Shown here piece after piece: positions 24,788 to 32,006 of a stretch of 64,000 nt of DNA (position 1 is the first letter of the stretch; each line of letters opens with the position of its first letter). Origin of the DNA: a virus; IMG/VR virus record IMGVR_UViG_3300005529_000005, positions 1 to 64,000 of that record. One strand, written 5' to 3'. The position numbers and the translations under genes are program-made. The notes under the pieces are model-generated. The model had not been told where the DNA came from. It was given only the letters and a program-made list of their open reading frames with translations, and made no database searches.

Positions 24788-25683
24788 CGGAGCGCCTCCG
24801 GGAACTGCTGAACGCGCAGGTCCTCCGGCCACTCGGCAGGGTCGGCACCGGCGCGGTCCTTCAACCGCGTCGCCAAGTACGGGAACGGCATCGAGCCGAC
24901 CTGCTTCTGGAAGTAGGCGACGCCGGCGGCGGCGCACTGGTCGCGCAACGAGCGCGCCCACGCGAGGTCGTAGACGCGCGGCTCGTGGTCCTTGCCCTGC
25001 TTGCTCTCGCCACCGCTGATGACCCAATCGACGCACTCGAAGGACATGAGATCGTAGGCGGACCATTTATGCCCGTCTGGGTCGGCCAGCCAGGGCTCAC
25101 CGTTGGGGGCGCCTCTTGTCGTGGTCAGATGCCAAAGCCCCCCGGCGCGGGGCACCGGCAGCATGATGGGGCCTAACTGCGGCTCGATCGACAGCCCGAG
25201 CCACGGGATGCGGAGCTTCGCCTTGAGCGCGAGGGCGCGCGGCACGTCACGGTCGGCCTCCTCCTGGTTCACGACGGTGATGATCAGGCCGGCGTGCTTC
25301 GGCCAGGTGCCGTGCCAGATCTGCGCGAGCCGCTTCTCGATCACGCTGACCCGCTTCGTCACGATCTGGAGGCGGAGGCGTTCGGCGGCGTGGATGCAAT
25401 TCCACGCGTGGTCGAACCACTCCAGCGGGACCTCGACGTCGAACAGGTCCGACATCGATTGAACGAAAGCGCGCGTACCGGGCTGCTTGTCGTTGAGGCG
25501 ACCGATCAGCCGTTCCGCGCTGGCGATCTTCCGGCGGGGCACGCCGACGCCCCAGTGCGCTCCGCCGGTCCGCTGATCCCATTTTTCAGCGTAGCAGTGA
25601 TCACACCCGGGACCGACCTTCGTACAACCCCACCAGAAGTTGACGGTCGCGTCCGTCCAGCCGATCGCGGTCTTCGCGCCCAT
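24784..25683 (-). CDS. DUF5131 / phage Gp37-Gp68 family protein
   Basis: 299 aa. Recognised from AIGWTDATVNFWWGC, CDHCYAE and the WISGGESKQGKDHEPR-type end (VDWVISGGES...ARSLRDQC). Cys20, Cys27 and Cys30 form C-x6-C-x2-C followed by Tyr-Ala, close to a radical-SAM iron-sulphur pattern; this function is an inference, the family has no agreed activity that I know. Common in mycobacterial and proteobacterial phages. ATG at 25681-25683 shares one base with the stop before it; a GTG lies one codon earlier. Confidence 0.85.
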   Translation of the reverse strand: MGAKTAIGWTDATVNFWWGCTKVGPGCDHCYAEKWDQRTGGAHWGVGVPRRKIASAERLIGRLNDKQPGTRAFVQSMSDLFDVEVPLEWFDHAWNCIHAAERLRLQIVTKRVSVIEKRLAQIWHGTWPKHAGLIITVVNQEEADRDVPRALALKAKLRIPWLGLSIEPQLGPIMLPVPRAGGLWHLTTTRGAPNGEPWLADPDGHKWSAYDLMSFECVDWVISGGESKQGKDHEPRVYDLAWARSLRDQCAAAGVAYFQKQVGSMPFPYLATRLKDRAGADPAEWPEDLRVQQFPEALR

Positions 25684-25853
25684 CACCGCCTCCCCTTCCG
25701 CTTCGCCTTCTTCGCCGGCCTCTTGGCCGGGACTGCCTCGACGGCCTTCCTGACCTCGGTGGCCGGCGCGCGTGGCGGCGCCGTCTTCGCGAAGCTGGCC
25801 TCGCGCATCGCGCGCAGGCCGTCATACTTCGAGCTCGGTTGCTCCTTCGACAT
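25683..25853 (-). CDS. Small basic protein
   Basis: 56 aa, start MSKEQPSSKYDGLRAMREA. C-terminal half is Lys/Ala/Pro-rich (PAKRPAKKAKRKGRR), as in non-specific DNA-binding tails. Overlaps the upstream gene by 32 bases in another frame. Confidence 0.45.
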   Translation of the reverse strand: MSKEQPSSKYDGLRAMREASFAKTAPPRAPATEVRKAVEAVPAKRPAKKAKRKGRR

Positions 25854-26007
25854 CACGGGTCTCCCTGTTGGCGTCCGCCGCTTCGCGCAGCAGGATCGCG
25901 AGGTAGAGGGCATAGTCGGGGTGCCGCGCGAAGACGCGGCGGTCATCGGTCAGGACGCCGGCGGCGGCGGCGTGGAGCCGCTCCCTGAGCGGTTCGCGGT
26001 GGGTCAT
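25822..26007 (-). CDS. Small conserved protein, unknown
   Basis: 61 aa, MTHREPLRERLHAAAAGVLT start overlapping the upstream HNH gene by 4 bases (ATGA). Contains RHPDYALYLAILLREAA. Many phages place short helical proteins like this next to HNH genes. Function unknown. Confidence 0.45.
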   Translation of the reverse strand: MTHREPLRERLHAAAAGVLTDDRRVFARHPDYALYLAILLREAADANRETRDVEGATELEV

Positions 26008-26477
26008 CGGTCCTTCCTCCGGTTGAACGGCCGGGCGCCTGACGGCGGCCAGCGGCTCGCGCTCCGGAGGGGGCGCTTGGGCCAAGTCCTCGCCACCCCC
26101 GGCGCGGGCCGGGGGCGATTACGGGGTGGCCTGGTTAATCTGGGGTTAACGGGAGGGCGTCCGGCTGAGAACTCGCCGTAGAGCCGCTCCGCGAGCCCGA
26201 AGGGGTCTATAGCGAGGCGGGAGAAGAACCGCTCCTCCCCGACCCGGTGGAGGGCCTGAGGACCGTCCAGGTGGCAGCTCGAGCAGAGGGGAACCGCCCA
26301 CCGGTCGTCGGGCTTCTCCTGCATCCCGGTCTCCCGCTTTCCCCGGTCAGGGCACGCCGCGCGAAGGTGGGCCGCCTGGACGCGCGGGGGCGCCCCGCAG
26401 GAGCAGCACCGCCGCCCCCGGAGGAAGTCGAGGAAGTCCGGGTCCTCGACGCGCGGCTGGCGCTGGCGGAGCGTCAC
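26004..26477 (-). CDS. HNH-like nuclease (recombination-associated)
   Basis: 157 aa. CCSCGAPPRVQAAHLR then DDRWAVPLCSSCHLDGPQ: two Cys pairs around an AAH active-site strand, as in the NinG/DUF968-like group of phage HNH proteins that work in recombination operons. C-terminal third is Arg/Pro-rich and probably disordered. Starts the lower part of the operon; the gap upstream (26478-26585) is AT-richer and holds an inverted repeat. Confidence 0.65.
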   Translation of the reverse strand: MTLRQRQPRVEDPDFLDFLRGRRCCSCGAPPRVQAAHLRAACPDRGKRETGMQEKPDDRWAVPLCSSCHLDGPQALHRVGEERFFSRLAIDPFGLAERLYGEFSAGRPPVNPRLTRPPRNRPRPAPGVARTWPKRPLRSASRWPPSGARPFNRRKDR

Positions 26478-26492
26478 GCTTTCTCACCAACA

Positions 26493-26624
26493 TTGGGCTC
26501 TGCGGAGGGCGGGGAGAGCACCGATCTCCATCGACTTGGGCGCGAGGCCGTTTGCAAGCCGCCGTTATGGGATGCCTTCACTCTCCTAGGATCGCTCGGC
26601 ATCGCCGCCCTCCGCAGAACCCAA
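26493..26624. repeat. Imperfect 20-bp inverted repeat flanking 92 bp
   Basis: TTGGGCTCTGCGGAGGGCGG (26493-26512) and the reverse complement of TTGGGTTCTGCGGAGGGCGG (26605-26624) differ at one base. The right arm lies inside the 3' end of the 26586-26954 gene. Could be a small MITE-like insertion or an inverted duplication of that gene's end; no coding in the 92-bp centre. Confidence 0.6.
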
Positions 26625-26954
26625 CTTCTCACCATGAATGCGATCCGGCCAGCACGCTCGGATCAGTCGCTCTGTCGGGTCAACACTCCATGACGTGCCG
26701 CAAAGCTGCGGGTCGCGGTCTCTGTTCACGTCGCGACCCATCGAGTCGTCGAAGCCATGTTCGACGATCTTGAGAAGCCCATGTCGAATTAAATCCCGCA
26801 GTTCGCGCCGAAAGTAGGCGCCGTCGAGACGATCAGACGCGCAATCGCGGAACCGAGAGACCGGGCCGCGGATGTCGCAAAATCGTATATGCTCGTCGAT
26901 CTCCAGTAGTATCGGCAGCGACGACGAGCGAAACCGGATGCGCTGTGCCATCAT
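26586..26954 (-). CDS. Unknown protein of unusual base composition
   Basis: 122 aa, coupled to the upstream gene by TGATGATG (ATG at 26954 or 26951). Sequence MMAQRIRFRSSSLPILLEID, then FRRELRDLIRHGLLKIVEHG looks like a winged-helix or regulator segment. Codon use is visibly less GC3-rich than in neighbours, indicating recent transfer. Its last codons form one arm of the inverted repeat. Confidence 0.5.
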   Translation of the reverse strand: MMAQRIRFRSSSLPILLEIDEHIRFCDIRGPVSRFRDCASDRLDGAYFRRELRDLIRHGLLKIVEHGFDDSMGRDVNRDRDPQLCGTSWSVDPTERLIRACWPDRIHGEKLGSAEGGDAERS

Positions 26955-27223
26955 CGTTGCTTCGGCGGTCGCTCGCACGCTTCTTCCCATCGCTTGCGCC
27001 ATTCCTCTTTCGGGAACGAGCGCGCGTAGAGGAAGCCAATTATTTCGCCCAAGCTGAACCCGCCGCGGCACCCTCGGCCGGCGAGGTCGACCATCGCGGA
27101 CTGCGGAGCGTAGACGTGGCAGTAGACCTCGTAAGCCCGCAGGGCGACCGACGCGGGAATGACGGGGCGCAGATGCGGTCGCACGAAGTCCTGCGTTTGT
27201 ACGGGATGAAACTCGGTCATCAT
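26951..27223 (-). CDS. Unknown protein
   Basis: 90 aa. Start ATG at 27223 or 27220 (TGATGATG overlap with upstream gene). Contains RAYEVYCHVYAPQSAMVDL and FSLGEIIGFLYARSFPKEEW. One Cys pair possible. No recognised family. Confidence 0.45.
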   Translation of the reverse strand: MMTEFHPVQTQDFVRPHLRPVIPASVALRAYEVYCHVYAPQSAMVDLAGRGCRGGFSLGEIIGFLYARSFPKEEWRKRWEEACERPPKQR

Positions 27224-27831
27224 CAGTCCTCCTCCGGCGGGATCAGCCAGCCGATGTCCTCGTTCTCGACGCCGCACGCGCGGTCGATCTCCGCCTGGAC
27301 CGCGCGGTCAGCGAAGCTCTCGTCATCGGCGGCCTCCGCCTCGGGCGGCGGGAGCGGAGTCGAAACGACTCCGTTGAGGACCTCCCACGTCCACTCGCAG
27401 ACGCGGCTCCACGCGACGCCGACCGCGCGGTCCCACTTCCCGGGATAGTCCGGGCCGTCGTGGCGGGCGCCGACGTGGAAGGAGACCTGGCCGGTCGGCA
27501 GGTCGAAGTAGACGACGTGGTGGTGCGGGTCGTCGGGGCGGCTGCGCTTCATCACCTCGTCGATCCCCCAACCCCACCGGAAGGGCGGAGGGTTCATCCC
27601 GGCGAGGATCCTGGTCGCGTTCTCCACGCTCCAGTCCTTCCGCTCGTAGGACGCCGATATGTGTCCCGGGCCGCGCCGGTACTTCTTCGCGCGCTCGGAG
27701 GTCTTGCACGCGCGGAAGAGGTTCACCGCGATCAGGCCCATCGGCCCGACCGCCTCCAGCTTGGCGTAGAGGGCCTTCGTCGCGTCGCCGCTCGACCCCT
27801 TGTAGACGGCGACGATCTCGTCAAGCGTCAT
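27223..27831 (-). CDS. Conserved phage protein, unknown function
   Basis: 202 aa. Distinct central part: GPGHISASYERKDWSVENA, HHHVVYFDLPTGQVSFHVG, YPGKWDRAVGVAW. The pattern is one I associate with rhizobial and other proteobacterial phages, without known role. C-terminus acidic (ENEDIGWLIPPEED). Located in the recombination operon. Confidence 0.55.
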   Translation of the reverse strand: MTLDEIVAVYKGSSGDATKALYAKLEAVGPMGLIAVNLFRACKTSERAKKYRRGPGHISASYERKDWSVENATRILAGMNPPPFRWGWGIDEVMKRSRPDDPHHHVVYFDLPTGQVSFHVGARHDGPDYPGKWDRAVGVAWSRVCEWTWEVLNGVVSTPLPPPEAEAADDESFADRAVQAEIDRACGVENEDIGWLIPPEED

Positions 27832-28012
27832 CTGCGTTGCTCCACGTCACCGTCTCCCGCGCGAGGGCGTAGGTTCCGACGCGCGCCTCACCCGCGACCG
27901 GGGCGATCAGCGCCGCGGCGACGATCTCCTCCGGCCGGAAGTTCTCCTGACGGAGGACGGCGTCGTAGTCGAGGTATCGCAGCGCGCCGGCCGCGACTGC
28001 AAAGGCGCTCAT
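27821..28012 (-). CDS. Small unknown protein
   Basis: 63 aa, ATG at 28010-28012 overlapping the upstream stop (ATGA). ALRYLDYDAVLRQENFRPEE and EARVGTYALARET suggest a compact helical fold. Overlaps the downstream gene start by 11 bases. Confidence 0.45.
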   Translation of the reverse strand: MSAFAVAAGALRYLDYDAVLRQENFRPEEIVAAALIAPVAGEARVGTYALARETVTWSNADDA

Positions 28013-28308
28013 TCTCCCCTCCCGTAGTAGGCGGTCAACGGTTGCTTCCCTTCGATGTCGTGCTCCCAGGCGGCGAAGGCCTCGTCGGCGTCCGAGCTCG
28101 GGATGAACTCCGCGATCGCGTCGGCGCCGAGCGAGTCCCCGTCCCACATGAGGTCGTAGATGCGCTGACGCATCGCGGCCCGGAGACGGTCCGCGCGATT
28201 CTCGGCGAACAGCCTGAGCGCCGCGACCGAGTCCTTCGGTCCACCGCTCTCCTCCATCCGGCTCGCCAGCACGAGTAGGAGCTGGATCAGGCTCCGGTTG
28301 CCCCTCAC
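28009..28308 (-). CDS. Helical unknown protein
   Basis: 99 aa, GTG at 28306-28308 overlapping the upstream stop (GTGA). RSLIQLLLVLASRMEESGG then DRLRAAMRQRIYDLMWDGDS. No membrane helix long enough to be sure. Function unknown. Confidence 0.45.
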   Translation of the reverse strand: MRGNRSLIQLLLVLASRMEESGGPKDSVAALRLFAENRADRLRAAMRQRIYDLMWDGDSLGADAIAEFIPSSDADEAFAAWEHDIEGKQPLTAYYGRGE

Positions 28309-28805
28309 GTTCGGCCCCCGGTCAGGATCACGGCGGAGTCGGTCTCGACGTGCCTCGGGACCTTCTTCCACCGCTCGGCGATGGCCGGGAATTTCCCGGT
28401 GATCGTGGCTACGACCGCGTCGGCCGCGAGGTCGTGGGCCATCATCTGGTACATGTCCCGCTCCGCCTCGGTCTCCTCGATGCGCGACGCGCGCGCGAGC
28501 GCCATCCTGACGGCGGGCCAATGGGCGACGGCGGCGGCCGCGAGCCCTTGCTGGAGGCCGACCTCGACGAAGCCGAGTCGAGCCTTCTGCCGTTGGGCGG
28601 CGTTGACCTGATGCTGAAGGCTCCGGAGCGCGGTGTGCGCGGTCTCCGGGAGCATCGCGCGGAGGTCGGCGGCGACGGCCTTCAGGACCAGATAATCGCG
28701 GTGCTCTGGCGTTCCCGGGTTCGCGCGCGCGCCGGCGAGGCGAAGCGCCTCGACCAGGCGCTCGACCACAAGGATCTTCTCAGCGTCCATGACGTCGTCG
28801 CTCAT
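28305..28805 (-). CDS. Helical unknown protein
   Basis: 166 aa, all-helical by eye, with TALRSLQHQVNAAQRQKARL and MYQMMAHDLAADAVVATI. ATGA overlap with the upstream gene. No motif that I recognise. Confidence 0.5.
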   Translation of the reverse strand: MSDDVMDAEKILVVERLVEALRLAGARANPGTPEHRDYLVLKAVAADLRAMLPETAHTALRSLQHQVNAAQRQKARLGFVEVGLQQGLAAAAVAHWPAVRMALARASRIEETEAERDMYQMMAHDLAADAVVATITGKFPAIAERWKKVPRHVETDSAVILTGGRT

Positions 28806-29131
28806 GCGCTCCTCCAGGCCTTGGCCTTCATCCCGCTCTCGTTCGCTCGCCGCTCTCCGGTCGGGACGATCCGGGGCGGGTCAGCCTTCGCCAGCTCGGT
28901 CACGCGCGGGCGGACGGAGAGGACGCTCCGGCCGACGGCGGCGGCGGCCTCGTCAGCGGTCAGGCCGCGCGCGCCGGCGGCGGCGATCGCGGCGTAGACC
29001 CTCTCGCGCAGGATGGCGGCATCGCCGGTGACCCGGCGCGCGGCGTCGCGCGACGTCGTGGGCTCCTTCCAGCCGGGCTCTCCCGGGTAGCGGCCGCGGC
29101 CGTCGACGAACGCTTCGGCAAGGCGGCTCAC
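28802..29131 (-). CDS. Winged-helix DNA-binding-like protein
   Basis: 109 aa. Residues about 40-108: RVYAAIAAAGARGLTADEAA, AVGRSVLSVRPRVTELAK, then a wing PPRIVPTGERRANESG and KAKAWRS. This is a frequent phage winged-helix arrangement used by small regulators and replication accessory proteins. Overlaps the downstream gene start by 4 bases. Confidence 0.6.
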   Translation of the reverse strand: MSRLAEAFVDGRGRYPGEPGWKEPTTSRDAARRVTGDAAILRERVYAAIAAAGARGLTADEAAAAVGRSVLSVRPRVTELAKADPPRIVPTGERRANESGMKAKAWRSA

Positions 29132-29310
29132 GGCGCGCTCCTCAGTCGCCAGAACGCGGGCGTGTAGTAGGCGTACATCGACGAGCCGTCAGGGAGCCAA
29201 ACCGCGCCCCCGCACCACTTTCCCGCGACGATCTTTCCGTCGGCGGCGATCCACTCGATGGGCTTGTCCTTCGGCGGCATGGCCTGCACCGTGGCGGTGA
29301 AGTCGGTCAT
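29128..29310 (-). CDS. Small Trp-rich unknown protein
   Basis: 60 aa, ATG at 29308-29310 (ATGA overlap). KPIEWIAADGKIVAGKWCGG and SSMYAYYTPAFWRLRSAP. Possibly a small beta fold. Function unknown. Confidence 0.45.
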   Translation of the reverse strand: MTDFTATVQAMPPKDKPIEWIAADGKIVAGKWCGGAVWLPDGSSMYAYYTPAFWRLRSAP

Positions 29311-29510
29311 CCTTGCTTCTCCTCGATGACGGGTCCGACGTTGATCCGGACGACGACCGCCGACCCGCGGCGGCGGAGCGCCTCGGAGAGGTCCCCGTAG
29401 ATGATCGCGGCCTCGTACGGCGTCGAGAACTCGAGGACGATCTTGACGGTCGGGCGCCGGCGCCCGAGCTCGATCTCGGCGGTCTTCCCCCTGACGGCGA
29501 AGTCGGTCAC
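29307..29510 (-). CDS. Small unknown protein
   Basis: 67 aa. MTDFAVRGKTAEIELGRRRP then LEFSTPYEAAIIYGDLSEAL. The first residues resemble those of the next gene (MTDFTATVQ), perhaps an ancient tandem duplication. Coupled at both ends by ATGA. Confidence 0.45.
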   Translation of the reverse strand: MTDFAVRGKTAEIELGRRRPTVKIVLEFSTPYEAAIIYGDLSEALRRRGSAVVVRINVGPVIEEKQG

Positions 29511-30091
29511 GCTGACATTCCTCCTTCACGCTCCAGGGTCCCGCGCTCCACGCCGATCGCGTGCTCCAGCCAGCCGAGCACGTCCTTCTTGCTGGCCTCG
29601 AACGTCGCCTTGTCCCGCATGGCGTCCATCGCCTGGGATTTCGCCCGCCGCACGATCACCCTGACCTTGCGGTCGCCGGCGCGGTGGAGGCTGATCCGCG
29701 CGTACTCGTCCTCGGTCCGGATGAACGTCCCGAGCCGCTGAGCGTCGCGGCGCGCGTGGACGCCCTCGAACTCAAAGTCCTTCTCGTCGAACCACCCGGT
29801 CTCGATCAGGATCCACTTCCGCATGTGCTCGCTGGTCGGCCAGCGCGCGGCCATCGTCTCGGGGAGGTTGTCGAAGGCGTCGCTGAGCTGCGCGAAGTAG
29901 CCGTTGTGGCTCTTTCGGGAGCGGGCCTCCGCGATGACGAGCGTGTACTCCTCACCCGCGTGGAACTGGCGCTTCGCGACGTTGTCGTAGCGCGGGTTCG
30001 GGTCCATGACGTGACGGCGGGAGACTACGCCGTCCTCGTCGACGATCTGGACCTCTCGCCAGGTGAAGTTGACGGGGAGCGTGCGGCTCAC
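29507..30091 (-). CDS. Conserved phage protein of recombination region
   Basis: 194 aa, GTG at 30089-30091 overlapping the upstream stop. Core: EEYTLVIAEARSRKSHNGYF, QLSDAFDNLPETMAARWPTS, EHMRKWILIETGWFDEKDF, TEDEYARISLHRAG. The SHNxYFA/WPTxEHxRKW arrangement is common in phage recombination loci and reminiscent of NinB/DUF1367 proteins, but I cannot assign a family. Confidence 0.55.
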   Translation of the reverse strand: MSRTLPVNFTWREVQIVDEDGVVSRRHVMDPNPRYDNVAKRQFHAGEEYTLVIAEARSRKSHNGYFAQLSDAFDNLPETMAARWPTSEHMRKWILIETGWFDEKDFEFEGVHARRDAQRLGTFIRTEDEYARISLHRAGDRKVRVIVRRAKSQAMDAMRDKATFEASKKDVLGWLEHAIGVERGTLEREGGMSA

Positions 30092-30276
30092 GACGCAATC
30101 TCCTTCGCCAACTGTGTGATCGAGACGCGCTCGACCGGCGTCCCGCGCACGTATCCCCCGTACCATTTAGCGGGCTTAAATTGCCAATCTCCGTCACCGT
30201 CAAGCTTGAACGGGTGGAAGCCTCTCGCCTCTAACGCGCGGACGAGCTTCTCCTCCATGTCTCGCCAGTCGCTCAT
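30088..30276 (-). CDS. Small unknown protein
   Basis: 62 aa. MSDWRDMEEKLVRALEARGF then GDGDWQFKPAKWYGGYVRGT. ATG at 30274-30276 overlaps the upstream stop. No family recognised. Confidence 0.45.
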   Translation of the reverse strand: MSDWRDMEEKLVRALEARGFHPFKLDGDGDWQFKPAKWYGGYVRGTPVERVSITQLAKEIAS

Positions 30277-30746
30277 AGCGGCTCCCACTCGATCAGCAGG
30301 CCTCGAAACTCCTTCGGCAGGAGCTTGGGCTTTCCGGACCTCAGTCTCAGGCCGTGCTCCTCGCGCCAGAACTCCCGCATCTCGTCCCAGGAGCGGAAGC
30401 CGTCACGGCGGGCGAAGGCGTTCAGCGTCTCCTCGGAGACGAATAGGTCTCCGCCCTCGATCGAGACGCGCTCCGCCCGGCCGAACGTGATCGTGATCCT
30501 CCTGACGCGCGTGCAGCGCGCCCGCCCGATCAGCCGCGCGTGCTTGGTCCTGAGCCCGAAGTAGAGCTGTATCTCCTCCCCGGGACGGGCGTGGCGCTTC
30601 TTGCCCTCCGCGCGGATCGTCTGAAGTTTTGGCTCGACCGCGGGGTCTACGTAGGCCTCGGCGTGGATCACGGCCGCGCCTGAGCGTAGGCCGAGCCCGA
30701 CCTCGATCGCCGGGATGAACCGGCGCTTGTACGAATAGGCGACCAT
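30273..30746 (-). CDS. ASCH/PUA-like domain protein
   Basis: 157 aa. KRRFIPAIEVG, PKLQTIRAEGKKRHARPGEE, IQLYFGLRTKHARLIGRARC, then RRDGFRSWDEMREFWREEHG: the order expected for phage ASCH domains (TIR, ARPG, LYxGxRTK, C). Such domains bind RNA or modified nucleic acid bases. One base overlap with the gene below. ATG at 30744-30746. Confidence 0.7.
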   Translation of the reverse strand: MVAYSYKRRFIPAIEVGLGLRSGAAVIHAEAYVDPAVEPKLQTIRAEGKKRHARPGEEIQLYFGLRTKHARLIGRARCTRVRRITITFGRAERVSIEGGDLFVSEETLNAFARRDGFRSWDEMREFWREEHGLRLRSGKPKLLPKEFRGLLIEWEPL

Positions 30747-30928
30747 CAGCGGGCGCTCCTCTTCTTCATGTCGCGAAGCTTCTCCGCGCAGCGATCGCAC
30801 TTGATCGAAACGCGCGTCGGGCGCCGCTTCGCGGTCACCCATTGATCGTGACCGCAATCAAGCTGCAGGCACCAACGCAGAGCGTTCATGGGTGATTGCT
30901 TCACCGCGAGGATTCGTGAAGGCTTCAC
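30746..30928 (-). CDS. Small zinc-ribbon-like protein
   Basis: 60 aa, GTG at 30926-30928 overlapping the exonuclease stop (GTGA). CLQLDCGHDQW and IKCDRCAEK give four Cys plus His as zinc ligands; basic elsewhere. Size and motif suggest a nucleic-acid-binding ribbon. Confidence 0.55.
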   Translation of the reverse strand: MKPSRILAVKQSPMNALRWCLQLDCGHDQWVTAKRRPTRVSIKCDRCAEKLRDMKKRSAR

Positions 30929-31599
30929 CGGCCCCTCCTCGCCTCGATCCGCTTGACCAGCTCGCGAAGCTCCCAGTCGAACTTCTCGACCTCGTTCTCG
31001 ATCTGACGGCACGTCGACTCGTCCCGCTCGATCCGCCAGGACGGAGGGTTCGGGAAGCCCGGCCAGTAGACCATCAGGTCGCACCACCGGCGCCCCGAGA
31101 AGCAAAGCTCCCCGTGGCACTGCCAGCGGTGCTCGGACGGGAAGCGGCCGTTGTCGACGAGCTCGACGAGGAGGTCAGGCTGCATCGTCTTGATCTGGAC
31201 CATCCCGTCCTTCCCGACGAGCGAGTCGGGGGAGCACCCGACGACGATGTCGCCGCCGAACTTCCTCATCGTGCGCCGGACGAAGCCCACGCGCTCCAGC
31301 TCGACGCCGCGCGTGAAGGCGTAGTGCTCCAGCGCCTCCGGCTCGAGCGCGACGCCGCGCGCCATCGCGTCGTTGGAGAACGTCTCCATCGGCTGACGGG
31401 TGATCTTCTCGGCGGCGAGGCGGTAGAGGAGCTTCGACCGCATCCTCCGCTCCTCGCTCCCCGCCATGACGGCGGAGAGCACGGAGGCGGTGACGAGCCC
31501 GAGGCGGAGGGCGTACCAGTCCTCGCCGCGCTGCTCGCAGTCGAAGGTCTCTATGACCTCAGGGGGCGGCTTCCGGGCCGCGGTGGTCGCGCGCTTCAT
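30925..31599 (-). CDS. YqaJ-type phage recombination exonuclease
   Basis: 224 aa. QRGEDWYALRLGLVTAS (Ser39), EALEHY, GCSPDSLVG with Asp125, VQIKTM with Lys137, then FPSEHRWQCHGELC: the lambda-exonuclease/YqaJ fold. The PD-(D/E)xK signature normally has Glu two residues before the Lys; here it is Gln135, a tolerated but notable change. It resects dsDNA ends to feed the ERF annealing protein at 32003-32962 on the same operon. Confidence 0.85.
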   Translation of the reverse strand: MKRATTAARKPPPEVIETFDCEQRGEDWYALRLGLVTASVLSAVMAGSEERRMRSKLLYRLAAEKITRQPMETFSNDAMARGVALEPEALEHYAFTRGVELERVGFVRRTMRKFGGDIVVGCSPDSLVGKDGMVQIKTMQPDLLVELVDNGRFPSEHRWQCHGELCFSGRRWCDLMVYWPGFPNPPSWRIERDESTCRQIENEVEKFDWELRELVKRIEARRGR

Positions 31600-31616
31600 C
31601 TTCCCTCCGGGTGTTC

Positions 31617-31632
31617 AAATCTGATCAGATTT
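31617..31632. promoter_or_regulatory. Perfect 16-bp palindrome, probable operator
   Basis: AAATCTGATCAGATTT is fully symmetric and AT-rich in a very GC-rich genome. It lies 18 bases upstream of the exonuclease start (leftward) and 30 bases upstream of a small rightward gene, in the only notable non-coding gap of this operon part. A dimeric regulator site is likely; the protein is unknown. Confidence 0.55.
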
Positions 31633-31661
31633 CGTGGGTCGATCAGGCCTACGAAGGCCCT

Positions 31662-31868
31662 ATGCTGAGACTGGAACGCTACCGCGCGCTGGCCGCGCAC
31701 CACCTGCGCGCGGCGCAGGAGTTGCCTGATCCAGGGGACCGCAGGCTCCACCTGTCCATGGCGATCTCCTGGGCCTCGCTGGCGACGAGGGAGCGGGACT
31801 CACCGCTGCTCTCCGACGCGCGGGCGGTCCCGAGCGCGGACGCAGTCGAGCGTGATGTCGTCGATTGA
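31662..31868 (+). CDS. Small rightward gene in leftward operon
   Basis: 68 aa. MLRLERYRALAAHHLRAAQE then HLSMAISWASLATRERD is the plan of a short helical protein found widely in Rhizobiales (RYRxLA...WxxLA). It overlaps the oppositely oriented 31800-32006 gene by 69 bases, so one of the two may be shortened in reality. GAAGG lies 7-10 bases upstream. Likely host-derived. Confidence 0.5.
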   Translation: MLRLERYRALAAHHLRAAQELPDPGDRRLHLSMAISWASLATRERDSPLLSDARAVPSADAVERDVVD

Positions 31869-32006
31869 GTACCCGGCCCGATCCGCGAACATGGCGAACT
31901 GAGCCCGGTCCTGGATCGCGTCGCGGCATACCTGCATGGTGTCGTAGCTCGGCCCGAGCACGTCGAAGACGCGCCCGAGGTAGAGGAGCGTGATCCAGGT
32001 CTTCAC
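31800..32006 (-). CDS. Small protein with hydrophobic N-terminus
   Basis: 68 aa, ATGA-coupled to the ERF gene. MKTWITLLYLGRVFDVLGPS then QVCRDAIQDRAQFAMFADRA and DDITLDCVRAR; two Cys. The first 20 residues may be a weak export signal. 3' end overlaps the rightward gene at 31662-31868. Confidence 0.5.
   Translation of the reverse strand: MKTWITLLYLGRVFDVLGPSYDTMQVCRDAIQDRAQFAMFADRAGYSIDDITLDCVRARDRPRVGEQR

Noticed and set aside
26247-26693. Plus-strand frame opposite the HNH-like gene
   Set aside because: The minus strand shows both Cys pairs and the HNH-type core and is coupled to its neighbours.
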